Shown: one piece after another, positions 37,054-45,653 of the stretch | Layout: each line of letters starts with the position of its first letter | Numbering within the stretch: position 1 is the first letter of the stretch | Assembly (NCBI GenBank): GCA_045598965.1 | Contig: JAZRVH010000027.1 | Span: forward strand, 6,361-70,360 | Direction of reading: 5' to 3' | Source of the DNA: RGIG426 sp045598965 | Lineage (GTDB): Bacteria; Bacillota; Clostridia; Oscillospirales; Acutalibacteraceae | Length of the DNA stretch: 64,000 nucleotides | Program-made: the position numbers and the translations under genes | Notes under the pieces: model-generated | Told to the model about the DNA's origin: nothing | Database searches by the model: none | What the model saw: only the letters and a program-made list of their open reading frames with translations

Positions 37054-38258
37054 CAACATTCAAGTATGAGGCTCAGTCGTCCAGCGGCGGTAAATTAACC
37101 GGCGTAATTGAAGCGTATGACCGCTTAGACGCAATTGCCAAGATTCGTGAGCAGGGTGGCGTTGTCACCAAAATTTCCGAAACAAAGAAAAAAGAGGGCG
37201 GCTCGTTCCTCGGCCCGAAAAAGATTTCCGAAAAAGAGCTGTCCCTTGTGTGCAGCCAGTTCGGTATTATTCTTTCTTCCGGTTTGCCGCTTGTGCGTAC
37301 CGTTGAGCTAGTCGCCAACCAGACCGAAAACAAAGACTTGAAGCTTTTGCTTACTGAGGTCGCACACGACGTTGCCGCCGGTCACTCGTTGTCCGACAGT
37401 TTCCAGGATCGTGGCACGACACTTCCCGTTACGTTTATTGAGACGGTGCGTGCCGGTGAAAAATCCGGTAACTTGGAGCAATCCTTTAAGCGTATGGAAA
37501 CTTTCTATGACAAGTCCGCTAAAACCAAAGGTAAGGTAAAATCCGCTTTGACCTATCCGGCATTTGTCGGTGTCGTGGCAGTGGTCGTTATCTTCATCAT
37601 CATGGTGGTTGCGGTTCCTATGTTTAAGGAAACGTTTGAAAGCCAGGGCGGTGAATTGCCGCTTCCGACGAAGTTACTCATTGCTATGTCCGAGTTTATG
37701 ACGAAGCACTTTATCTTGCTTGCCGGTATTATTGCCGCTCTCATTTTGGCGTATCGTATTTTTGCACGTACCGATTACGGTCGTGAAAAAATCGCCATCT
37801 TTATGCTCAATATGCCTGTGCTTGGCAAGGTGAACAGTATGAGCTGTGCCAGCCAGTTTGCCAACACCTTCGTCAATATGTTCTCTGCCGGCTTGACGGT
37901 TGTGGAGGCCATTAACGTTACCGGTAAGGTTATCGGAAACTACGTGGTCAGCCGTGCAGTGCTTGAGATGAATGCCGGTATCGAAGCCGGTCGTCGTCTC
38001 GGTGACTGTATGCGTGATATCGAGTATTTCCCCGACCTTCTGAAAGAAATGACCGCCGTCGGTGAGGAAACCGGTTCTCTGGAAACCACCCTCGGCATTA
38101 CCGCAGAGTATTATGACAACGAAGTGGACCTTGCTACCACCAAGGCAACCGCTCTTATTGAACCGATTATGATCGTGTTCCTTGCAGTGTTTGTCTGCTT
38201 CGTTCTGTTGTCCGTGTACTTGCCGATGTTTGCTATGTACGACAACGCCGACGCTTAA
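37050..38258 (+). CDS. pilC: Pilus inner-membrane platform protein PilC
   Basis: 402 residues with two T2SSF domains (residues about 70-190 and 270-395) and three membrane helices, including TYPAFVGVVAVVVIFIIMVV and IMIVFLAVFVCFVLLSVYLP. It couples PilB and PilT to pilin assembly. The start is TTG at 37050, overlapping the pilT stop as TTGA, nine bases after AAGGAG; the nearby ATG at 37042 is out of frame. Confidence 0.93.
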   Translation: MTTFKYEAQSSSGGKLTGVIEAYDRLDAIAKIREQGGVVTKISETKKKEGGSFLGPKKISEKELSLVCSQFGIILSSGLPLVRTVELVANQTENKDLKLLLTEVAHDVAAGHSLSDSFQDRGTTLPVTFIETVRAGEKSGNLEQSFKRMETFYDKSAKTKGKVKSALTYPAFVGVVAVVVIFIIMVVAVPMFKETFESQGGELPLPTKLLIAMSEFMTKHFILLAGIIAALILAYRIFARTDYGREKIAIFMLNMPVLGKVNSMSCASQFANTFVNMFSAGLTVVEAINVTGKVIGNYVVSRAVLEMNAGIEAGRRLGDCMRDIEYFPDLLKEMTAVGEETGSLETTLGITAEYYDNEVDLATTKATALIEPIMIVFLAVFVCFVLLSVYLPMFAMYDNADA

Positions 38259-38270
38259 GCACTTACAAGA

Positions 38271-38292
38271 GGGAGGGGGATTTCCCTCTCCC
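38271..38292 (+). terminator. Weak hairpin between pilC and pilD
   Basis: GGGAGGGGGA can pair with TCCCTCTCCC. There is no T-run, so processing or weak attenuation is more likely than full termination. Confidence 0.35.
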
Positions 38293-38320
38293 ATCTATCC
38301 CAAGTTAGGAGTGATATCGG

Positions 38321-39238
38321 ATGCTTCCTGTTTTTGAAACGCTCGGTAATCTCAACTACCTCAAAGACAGTACGGGAACCTACATATACATTTTGTGTGT
38401 TGTGGCGTTGTTTGGTCTTTGTATGGGTAGCTTTCTCAACTGTGCTGCCTGGCGTATAGTTCATGAGGAGTCGGTTCTTCACGGACGTTCCCACTGTGCA
38501 AAATGCAATCATCCGCTCGGCTTTTTTGATTTGATTCCGCTGTTCAGCTACATCTTTTTGGGTGGCAAATGCCGGTATTGCAAAGAGAAAATCGCCTTCC
38601 GCTATCTGTTAGCAGAGCTGCTGTCTGCGGCGGTGTTTGTGACCATTCTTTTGGGCTTCGGTTTTACGATGCAGGCATTGGAAGCGGCATTTTTGGGTGC
38701 TATTCTGCTGTGCATTTCCTTCGCTGACTTAGAGGATTATCTCGTACCCGATCGCTTGATTATTGCCGGTATTGCCGGTCGATTGGTGTTTGCGATTGCC
38801 TCCGGCATTTACGAGGGAACGGTATGGACCGACTTGCTCAATACGATTGTGGGCGGCTTTGCCGTGGCACTTCCGCTGTATGTTTTGGTTATCGTTGCCG
38901 ACAAGGTGATGGAAAAAGAAACAATGGGCGGCGGTGATATCAAGTTAATTTTTATGATTGGTTTGTATTTCCGTTGGCAGTGCAGTCTGTTTATTATGAT
39001 TGTGGCGTGTGTGTTCGGTATGATTTTCGGTATCGTCAACAACGCCCGTCAGAAGGATGAAGAACCGGTGCAAATTCCGGACGCCTCCGCTCCGACGGAG
39101 GAGATTCTTGCCGCCATTGAGGCACAAGAAGAACAAAAGTTGATTCCTTTCGGTCCGTCGATTGCGGCGGGTGCATGGGTGGCGATGTTTTTCGGCAGCC
39201 TGATTGTCGACTGGTATCAAGGTTTGTTCGCAATTTAA
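38321..39238 (+). CDS. pilD: Prepilin peptidase/N-methylase PilD
   Basis: 305 residues and about eight membrane helices. An N-terminal cytoplasmic loop has the paired cysteines of bifunctional enzymes (CAKC and CRYC). The two aspartate sites of the GXGD aspartyl protease family are seen in FADLEDYLVPD and GGGDIKL. It cleaves the short leader of the pilins in this locus, including the giant one, and methylates the new N-terminus. A 60-residue Glu/Pro-rich cytoplasmic insert (EEPVQIPDASAPTEE) before the last helix is unusual. Confidence 0.93.
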   Translation: MLPVFETLGNLNYLKDSTGTYIYILCVVALFGLCMGSFLNCAAWRIVHEESVLHGRSHCAKCNHPLGFFDLIPLFSYIFLGGKCRYCKEKIAFRYLLAELLSAAVFVTILLGFGFTMQALEAAFLGAILLCISFADLEDYLVPDRLIIAGIAGRLVFAIASGIYEGTVWTDLLNTIVGGFAVALPLYVLVIVADKVMEKETMGGGDIKLIFMIGLYFRWQCSLFIMIVACVFGMIFGIVNNARQKDEEPVQIPDASAPTEEILAAIEAQEEQKLIPFGPSIAAGAWVAMFFGSLIVDWYQGLFAI

Positions 39239-39307
39239 CGTAAATATCCCACCAATTCGGTGTGATAGATAGATTCAAAAAAATTGGCTTATAAGGGAGG
39301 AAACGGG

Positions 39308-40285
39308 ATGTTAGGGATCGATATCGGCAACAACGAGATTAAGATCACAGCCCGCAAAGGTGACACCATTCGTATGGTGAGTGAAAAGCTGCCGACCAAC
39401 TTGGTTAAAGACGGCGTCGTGCAGTTACAAGATGCGATGGCGGAATTTATCCGCAATATTCGCAAAAAATACAAATTGCCCGGTGGCGATTGCACATTGA
39501 TTTTGCCGCCGTCGCAGGTGTTCTGCCGTCATATTCATTTTCCGGTAATGGAGGAGGAACGTCTGCGTATCAACCTGCCGTATGAAATGCGTGACTATCT
39601 TTCGGGCGAAAGTGACCGCTATTTTTACGACTATTTGGTGGATGATATTCCGAAGGATGAATCCGGTGCTCCGATGGGTATTGAAACAACGGCTGCAGCG
39701 GTGCAGAAAACGGTGATTGTCGAGGATTCCTTGATGATGCAAAGTGCGGGACTTAAGCTGACTACCGCTATCCCGCAGGAAATGGCGTACCGTAACCTGT
39801 TGATGCAAAATCCCGAAATTGCCGAGAGCGGCAAGGACTATTGTATTGTGGATATCGGCCACCTGTCTACGCATGCCTATTTCTATAAAGGCACCCAGCA
39901 CGAGGCAACCAAGCTCATTGATGTGGGTTGTACCGCTATTGATATGGCGATTGCCGAGGCGATGGACGTGGACGTCTATGTGGCAAGTGCGTATAAAGAG
40001 ACAAACCATAACTCCGCTTTGGATCAACCGCAGTGCGAAGAAGTGTATAACCACATCGCATTTGAGATTATGAAAGCCCTTAACTTCTACGGCTTTACCA
40101 GCAATGCGGAGAATGCTCAACACATCTATTATGCCGGCGGCGGTTCTGAGATTCAGCCGCTTCTCCGTGTGATTACCGAAACAACGGGCCTCACGGCACG
40201 CAGCGTCAATGACCTGCTCCCCGAGAAGTTCCAAAATCCGTATGCCACCCGTTGTGCCATGTCGCTTGGTGCTACTTTGCAGTAA
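39308..40285 (+). CDS. pilM: Pilus alignment protein PilM, actin-like
   Basis: 325 residues of the actin/FtsA-like PilM family. The phosphate-1 loop is GIDIGNNEIKI, the central strand is IVDIGHLSTHAY, and the adenosine motif is IYYAGGGSEI. In other systems PilM binds the cytoplasmic N-terminus of PilN and organises PilNO. The start at 39308 follows GGGAGGAAAC; an ORF from 39284 lacks a site. Confidence 0.9.
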   Translation: MLGIDIGNNEIKITARKGDTIRMVSEKLPTNLVKDGVVQLQDAMAEFIRNIRKKYKLPGGDCTLILPPSQVFCRHIHFPVMEEERLRINLPYEMRDYLSGESDRYFYDYLVDDIPKDESGAPMGIETTAAAVQKTVIVEDSLMMQSAGLKLTTAIPQEMAYRNLLMQNPEIAESGKDYCIVDIGHLSTHAYFYKGTQHEATKLIDVGCTAIDMAIAEAMDVDVYVASAYKETNHNSALDQPQCEEVYNHIAFEIMKALNFYGFTSNAENAQHIYYAGGGSEIQPLLRVITETTGLTARSVNDLLPEKFQNPYATRCAMSLGATLQ

Positions 40286-40300
40286 GGAGGGGAGTTACAA

Positions 40301-41050
40301 ATGGCTAAAGAAAAGAAAGAAAAGAAAGCCCAGGGTACACCGGATGCACCTGAAGCCGGTGGCAAAGGGTTAAGTATGGATGTCAATTTGGACTTCCTGA
40401 AGGATATCGGCAAAAAGAAAGCCAGTTCCGGTCTTCCCAACAAAAAGACGATGAACTTGGTGGTTTTGGAGAAAGGTGAAAACTCCAAAACCACGGACAT
40501 TGTGCTTATTGTGTTGTTGGTGGTTATTTTGGCGGTATTTGCCAAGTTTGGTGTTCTCGATATTTATAACGAGAAAAAGGCGGAGCAGGAGAAAACCGAT
40601 GCCGCACAAGCCGAACTGGAACAGAACAAAGAACTCCTTACTCGCTATGAGGCGGTGTTCGAGAAATTCAGCCACTATTTCAAAGCATTCCTTAGCGAGG
40701 ATGAGCTCAAGCTTGTTGACCGCCTTGAGCTGATTGACATGCTGGATGAGCATCTCTTTAATGTGGCAGAAATGCAAAGCGTGAACATCAATGGAAACAC
40801 CATTGGTATTAGCTTCTATGATGTTACCCTTGAACAGGTCGGTCAGCTTGCTCAGGATTTGAGCGATAACAAGTTGGTCACTAATGTAGACCTGCAGACT
40901 GCATCCACCAACAAAGACAAGAACGGTAACCTGCTGACCGGCACCGAAAAGGTGTTGACTGCCACGATTACTCTCCAGGTGGAAATCCCGCCGGAAGAAG
41001 AGGAGAGCACTGCAGAAGAGGTTTCCGAGGAGGAGGTGAGCGTGCAATGA
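40301..41050 (+). CDS. pilN: PilN-like pilus alignment protein
   Basis: 249 residues. A charged N-terminal cytoplasmic segment precedes a single membrane helix (VLIVLLVVILAVFAKFGVL, residues about 68-87), a coiled coil rich in Lys/Glu (about 90-115) and an extracytoplasmic alpha/beta domain. The N-terminus contains SMDVNLDFLKDIGK, reminiscent of the conserved INLLP region by which PilN binds PilM, though divergent. Assignment relies on topology and its place after pilM. The acidic C-terminus ends four bases into pilO. Confidence 0.75.
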   Translation: MAKEKKEKKAQGTPDAPEAGGKGLSMDVNLDFLKDIGKKKASSGLPNKKTMNLVVLEKGENSKTTDIVLIVLLVVILAVFAKFGVLDIYNEKKAEQEKTDAAQAELEQNKELLTRYEAVFEKFSHYFKAFLSEDELKLVDRLELIDMLDEHLFNVAEMQSVNINGNTIGISFYDVTLEQVGQLAQDLSDNKLVTNVDLQTASTNKDKNGNLLTGTEKVLTATITLQVEIPPEEEESTAEEVSEEEVSVQ

Positions 41051-41652
41051 CGAACAAGATGAGTAGCCGTGATAAGGTTTTGATGGGCGTTTTGGCTTTG
41101 GTCGTTCTTGCCGCCGCCTGGTATATGCTTTTTCTGACTCCGACTAAGAACAAAATTGCAGAGCTTCAAACTCAACAGCAGAGCATCTCGGAAGAGAATA
41201 ACGTTGTTGTAGAGGACATTAAAGTCCTCAAAGGTTGGATGGAAGACCTCGGTCTTTCGCTCGACGATGATGACGAAAAGGTCACCAATTTCACGAAAAT
41301 CGCCGACTACAACAACCTTGTGAATTTGACGGATGAAGTCAACCAAATCCTCGGCGTAACCGAGACCTTCTCGATGAACTTTTCTACGCCGGAACGTGGC
41401 GAAAACTGCTATCGCCGTGATATTTCCGTTACGTTCAAAACCAATTCTCGCCAGGATGCCATTGATGTTCTGCGTAGCTTTAACGAGATGGAGCATGGTT
41501 GTTTGCTGAACAACATTACATTCTCCTTAGGTAAGAGCGAAGCGGGCGATGAAACTGCTAACGTCAACTGCAACATCTCTATTTTTGAATACGAGAAGAC
41601 AGAAGATGGTTCCGAAGATACCGGTTCTGCGGAAGAGGCCCCTGCCGCCTAA
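41047..41652 (+). CDS. pilO: PilO-like pilus alignment protein
   Basis: 201 residues, one N-terminal membrane helix (LMGVLALVVLAAAWYMLFL), a coiled coil (KNKIAELQTQQQSISEENN) and a ferredoxin-like extracytoplasmic domain, the layout of PilO. It overlaps pilN by ATGA and is last in the locus. As expected for a Gram-positive cell, no PilP or secretin PilQ follows. Confidence 0.75.
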   Translation: MTNKMSSRDKVLMGVLALVVLAAAWYMLFLTPTKNKIAELQTQQQSISEENNVVVEDIKVLKGWMEDLGLSLDDDDEKVTNFTKIADYNNLVNLTDEVNQILGVTETFSMNFSTPERGENCYRRDISVTFKTNSRQDAIDVLRSFNEMEHGCLLNNITFSLGKSEAGDETANVNCNISIFEYEKTEDGSEDTGSAEEAPAA

Positions 41653-41666
41653 TTCTTGTTAGAATT

Positions 41667-41711
41667 AAAACCCCATCTGTGGCGAATGCCACAGATGGGG
41701 TTTTGTTTTTT
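41667..41711 (+). terminator. Terminator of the pilus locus
   Basis: Arms AAAACCCCATCTGTGGC and GCCACAGATGGGGTTTT with a four-base loop, followed by GTTTTTT. It may also serve the convergent gpsA transcript. Confidence 0.9.
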
Positions 41712-41739
41712 AGCGATGAAATTTAACGAATAGAGGTGG

Positions 41740-42735
41740 TTACTGAATGTCAGTTTCCTGTTTTTTCGGGCGACCCATCAGACGATTGATAGCGTTACGG
41801 GGGGATTCTCCCTCATAACAGACACGGTAGCACGCTTCGGTGATAGGCATTTCAACGTGGTGTTTTTCGGCAAGACGTACCGCACTTTTCACGGCCAAAT
41901 AGCCTTCCACAGTGCCGACGGCTTTAATGGCATCTTGTGGGTTGGTGCCTTGTCCAATGAGAATGCCTGCACGGCGGTTACGACTGTGCATACTGCCGCA
42001 GGTAACGATGAGGTCACCCATTCCCGAAAGGCCGGAAAACGTGTGCTCATTGCCGCCGAGAGCGGCACCCAGACGCATCATTTCCGCCAATCCTCGGGTC
42101 ATCAGAGCCGCTTTCGTGTTGTCGCCCATTTGCAACCCGTCGCAGATGCCAGCTGACAGGGCGATGACATTTTTTAGAGCACCACCCAGTTCAACGCTGA
42201 CTACGTCATCGGTTGTGTAAATGCGGAAAACGGGATTCATTAAGATATCTTGTACAGCTTTAGCGGTGTCTAAATTTTTAGATGCCGCCACCACAGAGGT
42301 GGGAACACCACGACCGACCTCCTCAGCATGGGAGGGGCCGGATAGCACGGCGACTTGTGCCTCGGGGAGAGTGGCTTCTACGATTTCGGAAAACCGGCGG
42401 CAGCTTTTTTCTTCAAGGCCCTTGGTGGCAATCGCAATAATACCGCCTTTTCTAAAGTGGGGGCGAATACGTTGTGCTGTTTGCTCCAAAGCGAAGGAAG
42501 GAGTGACCATCAACGTTAAATCAGCATCGGCAACGCACGCCTCGTCGGTGGTGAGGGTCATGGATGATGGGATTGCCACGTTGGGGAGCAAGCGTCGATG
42601 TTCACCGTGTTCACGAATTTCGTCAATCTCCTGTTGAAACGGAGACCAAAGGGTAACCTCGTGACCGAAGCGATGTGCCATAACGGCGAGGGCAGCTCCC
42701 CAGCCACCGGAACCTAAAACGGTAATTTTAGCCAT
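41740..42735 (-). CDS. gpsA: Glycerol-3-phosphate dehydrogenase (NAD(P)+)
   Basis: 331 residues, the family's usual length. The N-terminal dinucleotide motif is GSGGWGAALAV, followed by the substrate-domain signatures LSGPSHAEEV, ALKNVIALSAG and FSGLSGMGDLIVTC. It reduces dihydroxyacetone phosphate to sn-glycerol 3-phosphate for phospholipid synthesis. It lies 11 bases after plsY in the same operon, so the pair makes and acylates the glycerol backbone. Confidence 0.96.
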   Translation of the reverse strand: MAKITVLGSGGWGAALAVMAHRFGHEVTLWSPFQQEIDEIREHGEHRRLLPNVAIPSSMTLTTDEACVADADLTLMVTPSFALEQTAQRIRPHFRKGGIIAIATKGLEEKSCRRFSEIVEATLPEAQVAVLSGPSHAEEVGRGVPTSVVAASKNLDTAKAVQDILMNPVFRIYTTDDVVSVELGGALKNVIALSAGICDGLQMGDNTKAALMTRGLAEMMRLGAALGGNEHTFSGLSGMGDLIVTCGSMHSRNRRAGILIGQGTNPQDAIKAVGTVEGYLAVKSAVRLAEKHHVEMPITEACYRVCYEGESPRNAINRLMGRPKKQETDIQ

Positions 42736-42746
42736 AGATATTCTCC

Positions 42747-43478
42747 TTATTCTTCGGTGTTTTCCTCATTTTTTTCGGTTTTGGATGACGAGTTTTTGCC
42801 GAAACGGCTTTCGGTGCCGTTAAGAATGCGGCGGATGTTCGGAATGTGTTTTATAAAGACGAGCAAGACCGCCGCCCCCATCATAGCGGTGCAAAAGCCG
42901 ATGGCGGTGGCGTCCACATCGTCAAACAGTGTGGGGAACAGGAACGTGCCGACTACCATACCGAGTCCACCGCAAAGAGAAGCGGCGGATACCATCCGTG
43001 TAAGGCCGACAACAATGGTAAACGAGGCGAGTGCAAGCAAGGCGGCACGCCAGTCTAAGATAAGGCCAAGCCCCAGTGTGGCAACAACGCCTTTGCCGCC
43101 ACGAAAGCCGAAATACAAGGGAAACAGATGCCCCACAACGCAAAACAGACCGGCCAAATAGCCGCCAATCAGTTTCAAATAAGTGGGGTCAAAATCGCCG
43201 CCGCCCCAATGCATAAGGATGAATTGACCGAGCAATACCGCCACAAGACTTTTGAGCAAATCTCCAAGACCGGTAGCAATGGCGGGGCCCCATCCCTGGG
43301 TTCGCAAAACGTTGGTGGCACCGGCGTTTCCGGAGCCGTAATTGCGGATATCATCGTGTTGACGTGCTTTGGTGAGGATGATGGCGGTGTTGATACTGCC
43401 GAGCAAATAGGCAATACACGCCGTAAGCAACATCGGTAACGCACAAGCACGAGTGATTTCAAGAAGTGCAGTCCACAT
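42747..43478 (-). CDS. plsY: Acyl-phosphate:glycerol-3-phosphate acyltransferase PlsY
   Basis: 243 residues, multi-pass membrane protein. The conserved motifs are AYLLGSINTA, GSGNAGATNVLRT and FRGGKGVVATLG. It transfers the acyl group from acyl phosphate to position 1 of glycerol 3-phosphate. A 25-residue charged tail (KNSSSKTEKNEENTEE) is longer than usual. It is the first gene of the operon, with a TAGGAG site and a consensus promoter. Confidence 0.95.
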   Translation of the reverse strand: MWTALLEITRACALPMLLTACIAYLLGSINTAIILTKARQHDDIRNYGSGNAGATNVLRTQGWGPAIATGLGDLLKSLVAVLLGQFILMHWGGGDFDPTYLKLIGGYLAGLFCVVGHLFPLYFGFRGGKGVVATLGLGLILDWRAALLALASFTIVVGLTRMVSAASLCGGLGMVVGTFLFPTLFDDVDATAIGFCTAMMGAAVLLVFIKHIPNIRRILNGTESRFGKNSSSKTEKNEENTEE

Positions 43479-43515
43479 AAGTGAAAACTCCTATTAAAAA
43501 ATTCCATACATGTTC

Positions 43516-43544
43516 ATTATACTCTATGCTTGGCAGAATGTCAA
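43516..43544 (-). promoter_or_regulatory. Consensus promoter of plsY-gpsA
   Basis: On the minus strand TTGACA, a 17-base spacer, then TATAAT, about 40 bases upstream of the plsY ATG. Confidence 0.85.
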
Positions 43545-43597
43545 TTCACCTACCAGCATTTCCTGTAAAAGTTCGGTGCAAAAAACGGATTTTCCCC

Positions 43598-43626
43598 TTG
43601 AAATTCGACGGCATTTGCGATATAAT
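43598..43626 (+). promoter_or_regulatory. Promoter of the DUF1846 gene
   Basis: TTGAAA, a 17-base spacer and TATAAT, about 45 bases before the start. Confidence 0.75.
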
Positions 43627-43672
43627 AGTAGCCGTATAAAAGTGAAATCGGAAAGTGAGTGTGGGAAGTATG

Positions 43673-45154
43673 ATGAAAGTCGGATTTGACAACGACCGAT
43701 ATTTAACGATGCAGTCGGAGCATATCCGTGAACGCATTCAGAAATTCGGCGGAAAGCTGTATTTGGAGTTCGGCGGCAAATTGTTTGACGACTATCATGC
43801 GTCCCGTGTGCTTCCCGGGTTTCAGCCGGACAGTAAAGTGCGGATGCTGATGCAGATGAAGGATGAAGCGGAAATCGTGATTGCCATCAACGCCGGCGAC
43901 ATTGAAAAGAACAAGGTGCGTGGCGACTTGGGAATTACCTACGATTTGGATGTGCTTCGCCTTATTGATGCGTTCCGTGGTATTGGCCTTTTTGTCGGCA
44001 GTGTGGTGATTACCCGCTACACCGACCAACCGGCAGTGGTGGCGTTTGAAAGACGTCTGGAATCCCTCGGAATGACCGTTTATCGCAACTATACGATTGC
44101 CGGATATCCTTCGAATATCCCGCTTATCGTCAGCGACGACGGTTACGGCAAAAACGATTTTATCGAAACCTCCCGCCACCTTGTGGTGGTGACGGCTCCC
44201 GGTCCCGGAAGCGGTAAAATGGCGGTGTGTCTGTCCCAACTTTACCACGAGCACAAACGAGGCAACCGTGCGGGCTACGCCAAATTTGAGACGTTCCCCA
44301 TTTGGAATTTGCCGCTCAAACATCCGGTCAATCTGGCATACGAAGCGGCGACTGCCGATTTGGACGACGTGAATATGATTGACCCGTTCCACTTAGAGGC
44401 CTACGGCGAGACCACGGTCAACTACAACCGTGATGTGGAGATTTTTCCCGTTTTGTCTGCTATTTTTGAGCGGATTTACGGGGAGTGTCCCTACAAGTCG
44501 CCTACGGATATGGGCGTGAATATGGCGGGCTACTGCATTGTGGATGATGAGGCAGTTTGTGCCGCCGCACGGCAGGAAATTATTCGCCGCTACTATGCGG
44601 CTCAGTGCGAGAACCGTAAAGGGCTTGCCCCTGACGAGCCGATTTATAAGATTGAACTGCTTATGAAGCAGGCGGGGGTGACCCTCTCTGACCGTCCTGC
44701 GGTATCGGCGGCGTTGGCAAAGGCGGCTCTCACCGAGGAACCCGCCGCCGCTTTCGAATTGCCGGATGGTTCGCTGGTAACCGGCAAAACCTCACGGCTT
44801 TTGGGGGCGTGCTCGTCGGCGTTGCTTAATACGTTAAAAATCTTCGGTGGCATCGACGATAGCATTCACTTGCTTTCACCGGAGGTTCTTGAACCGATTC
44901 AAAAGCTGAAAACCGAATATCTCGGCAACCACAATCCCCGTCTCCATGTGGACGAAATTTTGCTGGCGTTGTCGGTGTGTGCGGCGACGGACAGTAACGC
45001 CAAGCACGCCTTAGACCAACTACCAAAGCTGAAAAACTGTCAGCTTCATTCGTCGGTGATTTTGTCCCAGGTGGATGACAAAACGCTGAAAAGCCTCGGA
45101 GTTATGGTGACCTGCGAGCCCAATTACCAGACGAAAAAACTCTTTCATCGCTAA
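43673..45154 (+). CDS. DUF1846 family protein
   Basis: 493 residues, matching the family length of about 500. The N-terminus KVGFDNDRYLTMQSEHIRER and the internal VTAPGPGSGKMAVCLSQLYH are hallmarks of DUF1846, common in Clostridia and Lactobacillales. The family has a P-loop-like GPGSGK segment but no settled function. Starts at GTG 43655 or ATG 43670 are possible; ATG 43673 gives the family-typical N-terminus. It is monocistronic with its own promoter and terminator. Confidence 0.9.
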   Translation: MKVGFDNDRYLTMQSEHIRERIQKFGGKLYLEFGGKLFDDYHASRVLPGFQPDSKVRMLMQMKDEAEIVIAINAGDIEKNKVRGDLGITYDLDVLRLIDAFRGIGLFVGSVVITRYTDQPAVVAFERRLESLGMTVYRNYTIAGYPSNIPLIVSDDGYGKNDFIETSRHLVVVTAPGPGSGKMAVCLSQLYHEHKRGNRAGYAKFETFPIWNLPLKHPVNLAYEAATADLDDVNMIDPFHLEAYGETTVNYNRDVEIFPVLSAIFERIYGECPYKSPTDMGVNMAGYCIVDDEAVCAAARQEIIRRYYAAQCENRKGLAPDEPIYKIELLMKQAGVTLSDRPAVSAALAKAALTEEPAAAFELPDGSLVTGKTSRLLGACSSALLNTLKIFGGIDDSIHLLSPEVLEPIQKLKTEYLGNHNPRLHVDEILLALSVCAATDSNAKHALDQLPKLKNCQLHSSVILSQVDDKTLKSLGVMVTCEPNYQTKKLFHR

Positions 45155-45162
45155 AAAATGAC

Positions 45163-45206
45163 ACAAAGCCCCGTAAAGGCGAACGCCCTTACGGGGCTTT
45201 GTTTGT
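45163..45206 (+). terminator. Terminator of the DUF1846 gene
   Basis: AAAGCCCCGTAA and TTACGGGGCTTT arms with an internal mismatch, followed by GTTTG. Confidence 0.8.
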
Positions 45207-45246
45207 GAAAAAACCGTAAACAATGGAAAAAGTTCACAAAATACCC

Positions 45247-45274
45247 TTGCATTTTCCAAAAAAATGGCTATAAT
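45247..45274 (+). promoter_or_regulatory. groESL promoter
   Basis: TTGCAT, a 16-base spacer and TATAAT, immediately upstream of the CIRCE operator. Confidence 0.75.
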
Positions 45275-45279
45275 AAAGG

Positions 45280-45306
45280 TTAGCACTCGCAAAGCTTGAG
45301 TGCTAA
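45280..45306 (+). promoter_or_regulatory. CIRCE element (HrcA operator)
   Basis: TTAGCACTC and GAGTGCTAA separated by exactly nine bases: a perfect CIRCE. HrcA binds it to repress groESL, with relief on heat or unfolded-protein stress. hrcA is not in the window. Confidence 0.98.
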
Positions 45307-45345
45307 AACCGTTCAAAATATCATTCACATAAAGGAGGCAATAGT

Positions 45346-45630
45346 ATGAACATCAAACCGTTAGCGGACCGTGTGGTTTTGCAATTCGTTGAGGCGGAGG
45401 AAACTACCAAAAGCGGTATTATTCTTGCCGGTGCGGCGAAAGAAAAACCCCAAGTGGCGGAAGTGAAAGCGGTGGGACCGGGCGGCATTGTCGACGGCAA
45501 GGAAGTCGAAATGTTCGTTAAGGTAGGCGACAAAGTACTTTTGAGCAAATACGCCGGCACCGAAGTGAAGCTGGATGGCGTGGAGTATATGATCGTCCGT
45601 CAGAACGACATTTTGGCGATTGTCGAATAA
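45346..45630 (+). CDS. groES: Co-chaperonin GroES
   Basis: 94 residues, standard length. The N-terminus IKPLADRVVLQFVEAEETT, the mobile loop KSGIILAGAAKEKPQ and the roof YAGTEVKLDGVEYMIVR are conserved. It caps GroEL. AAAGGAGG precedes the ATG. Confidence 0.98.
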   Translation: MNIKPLADRVVLQFVEAEETTKSGIILAGAAKEKPQVAEVKAVGPGGIVDGKEVEMFVKVGDKVLLSKYAGTEVKLDGVEYMIVRQNDILAIVE

Positions 45631-45653
45631 TTTTTTGAAGGAGAATTTGTGTT

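Noticed and set aside
34262..41652. Type II secretion or competence system instead of type IV pilus
   Set aside because: PilT with its AIRNLIRE motif and the PilM/N/O set are present, which fits a retractable type IV pilus; no ComG-like gene set or secretin is seen.
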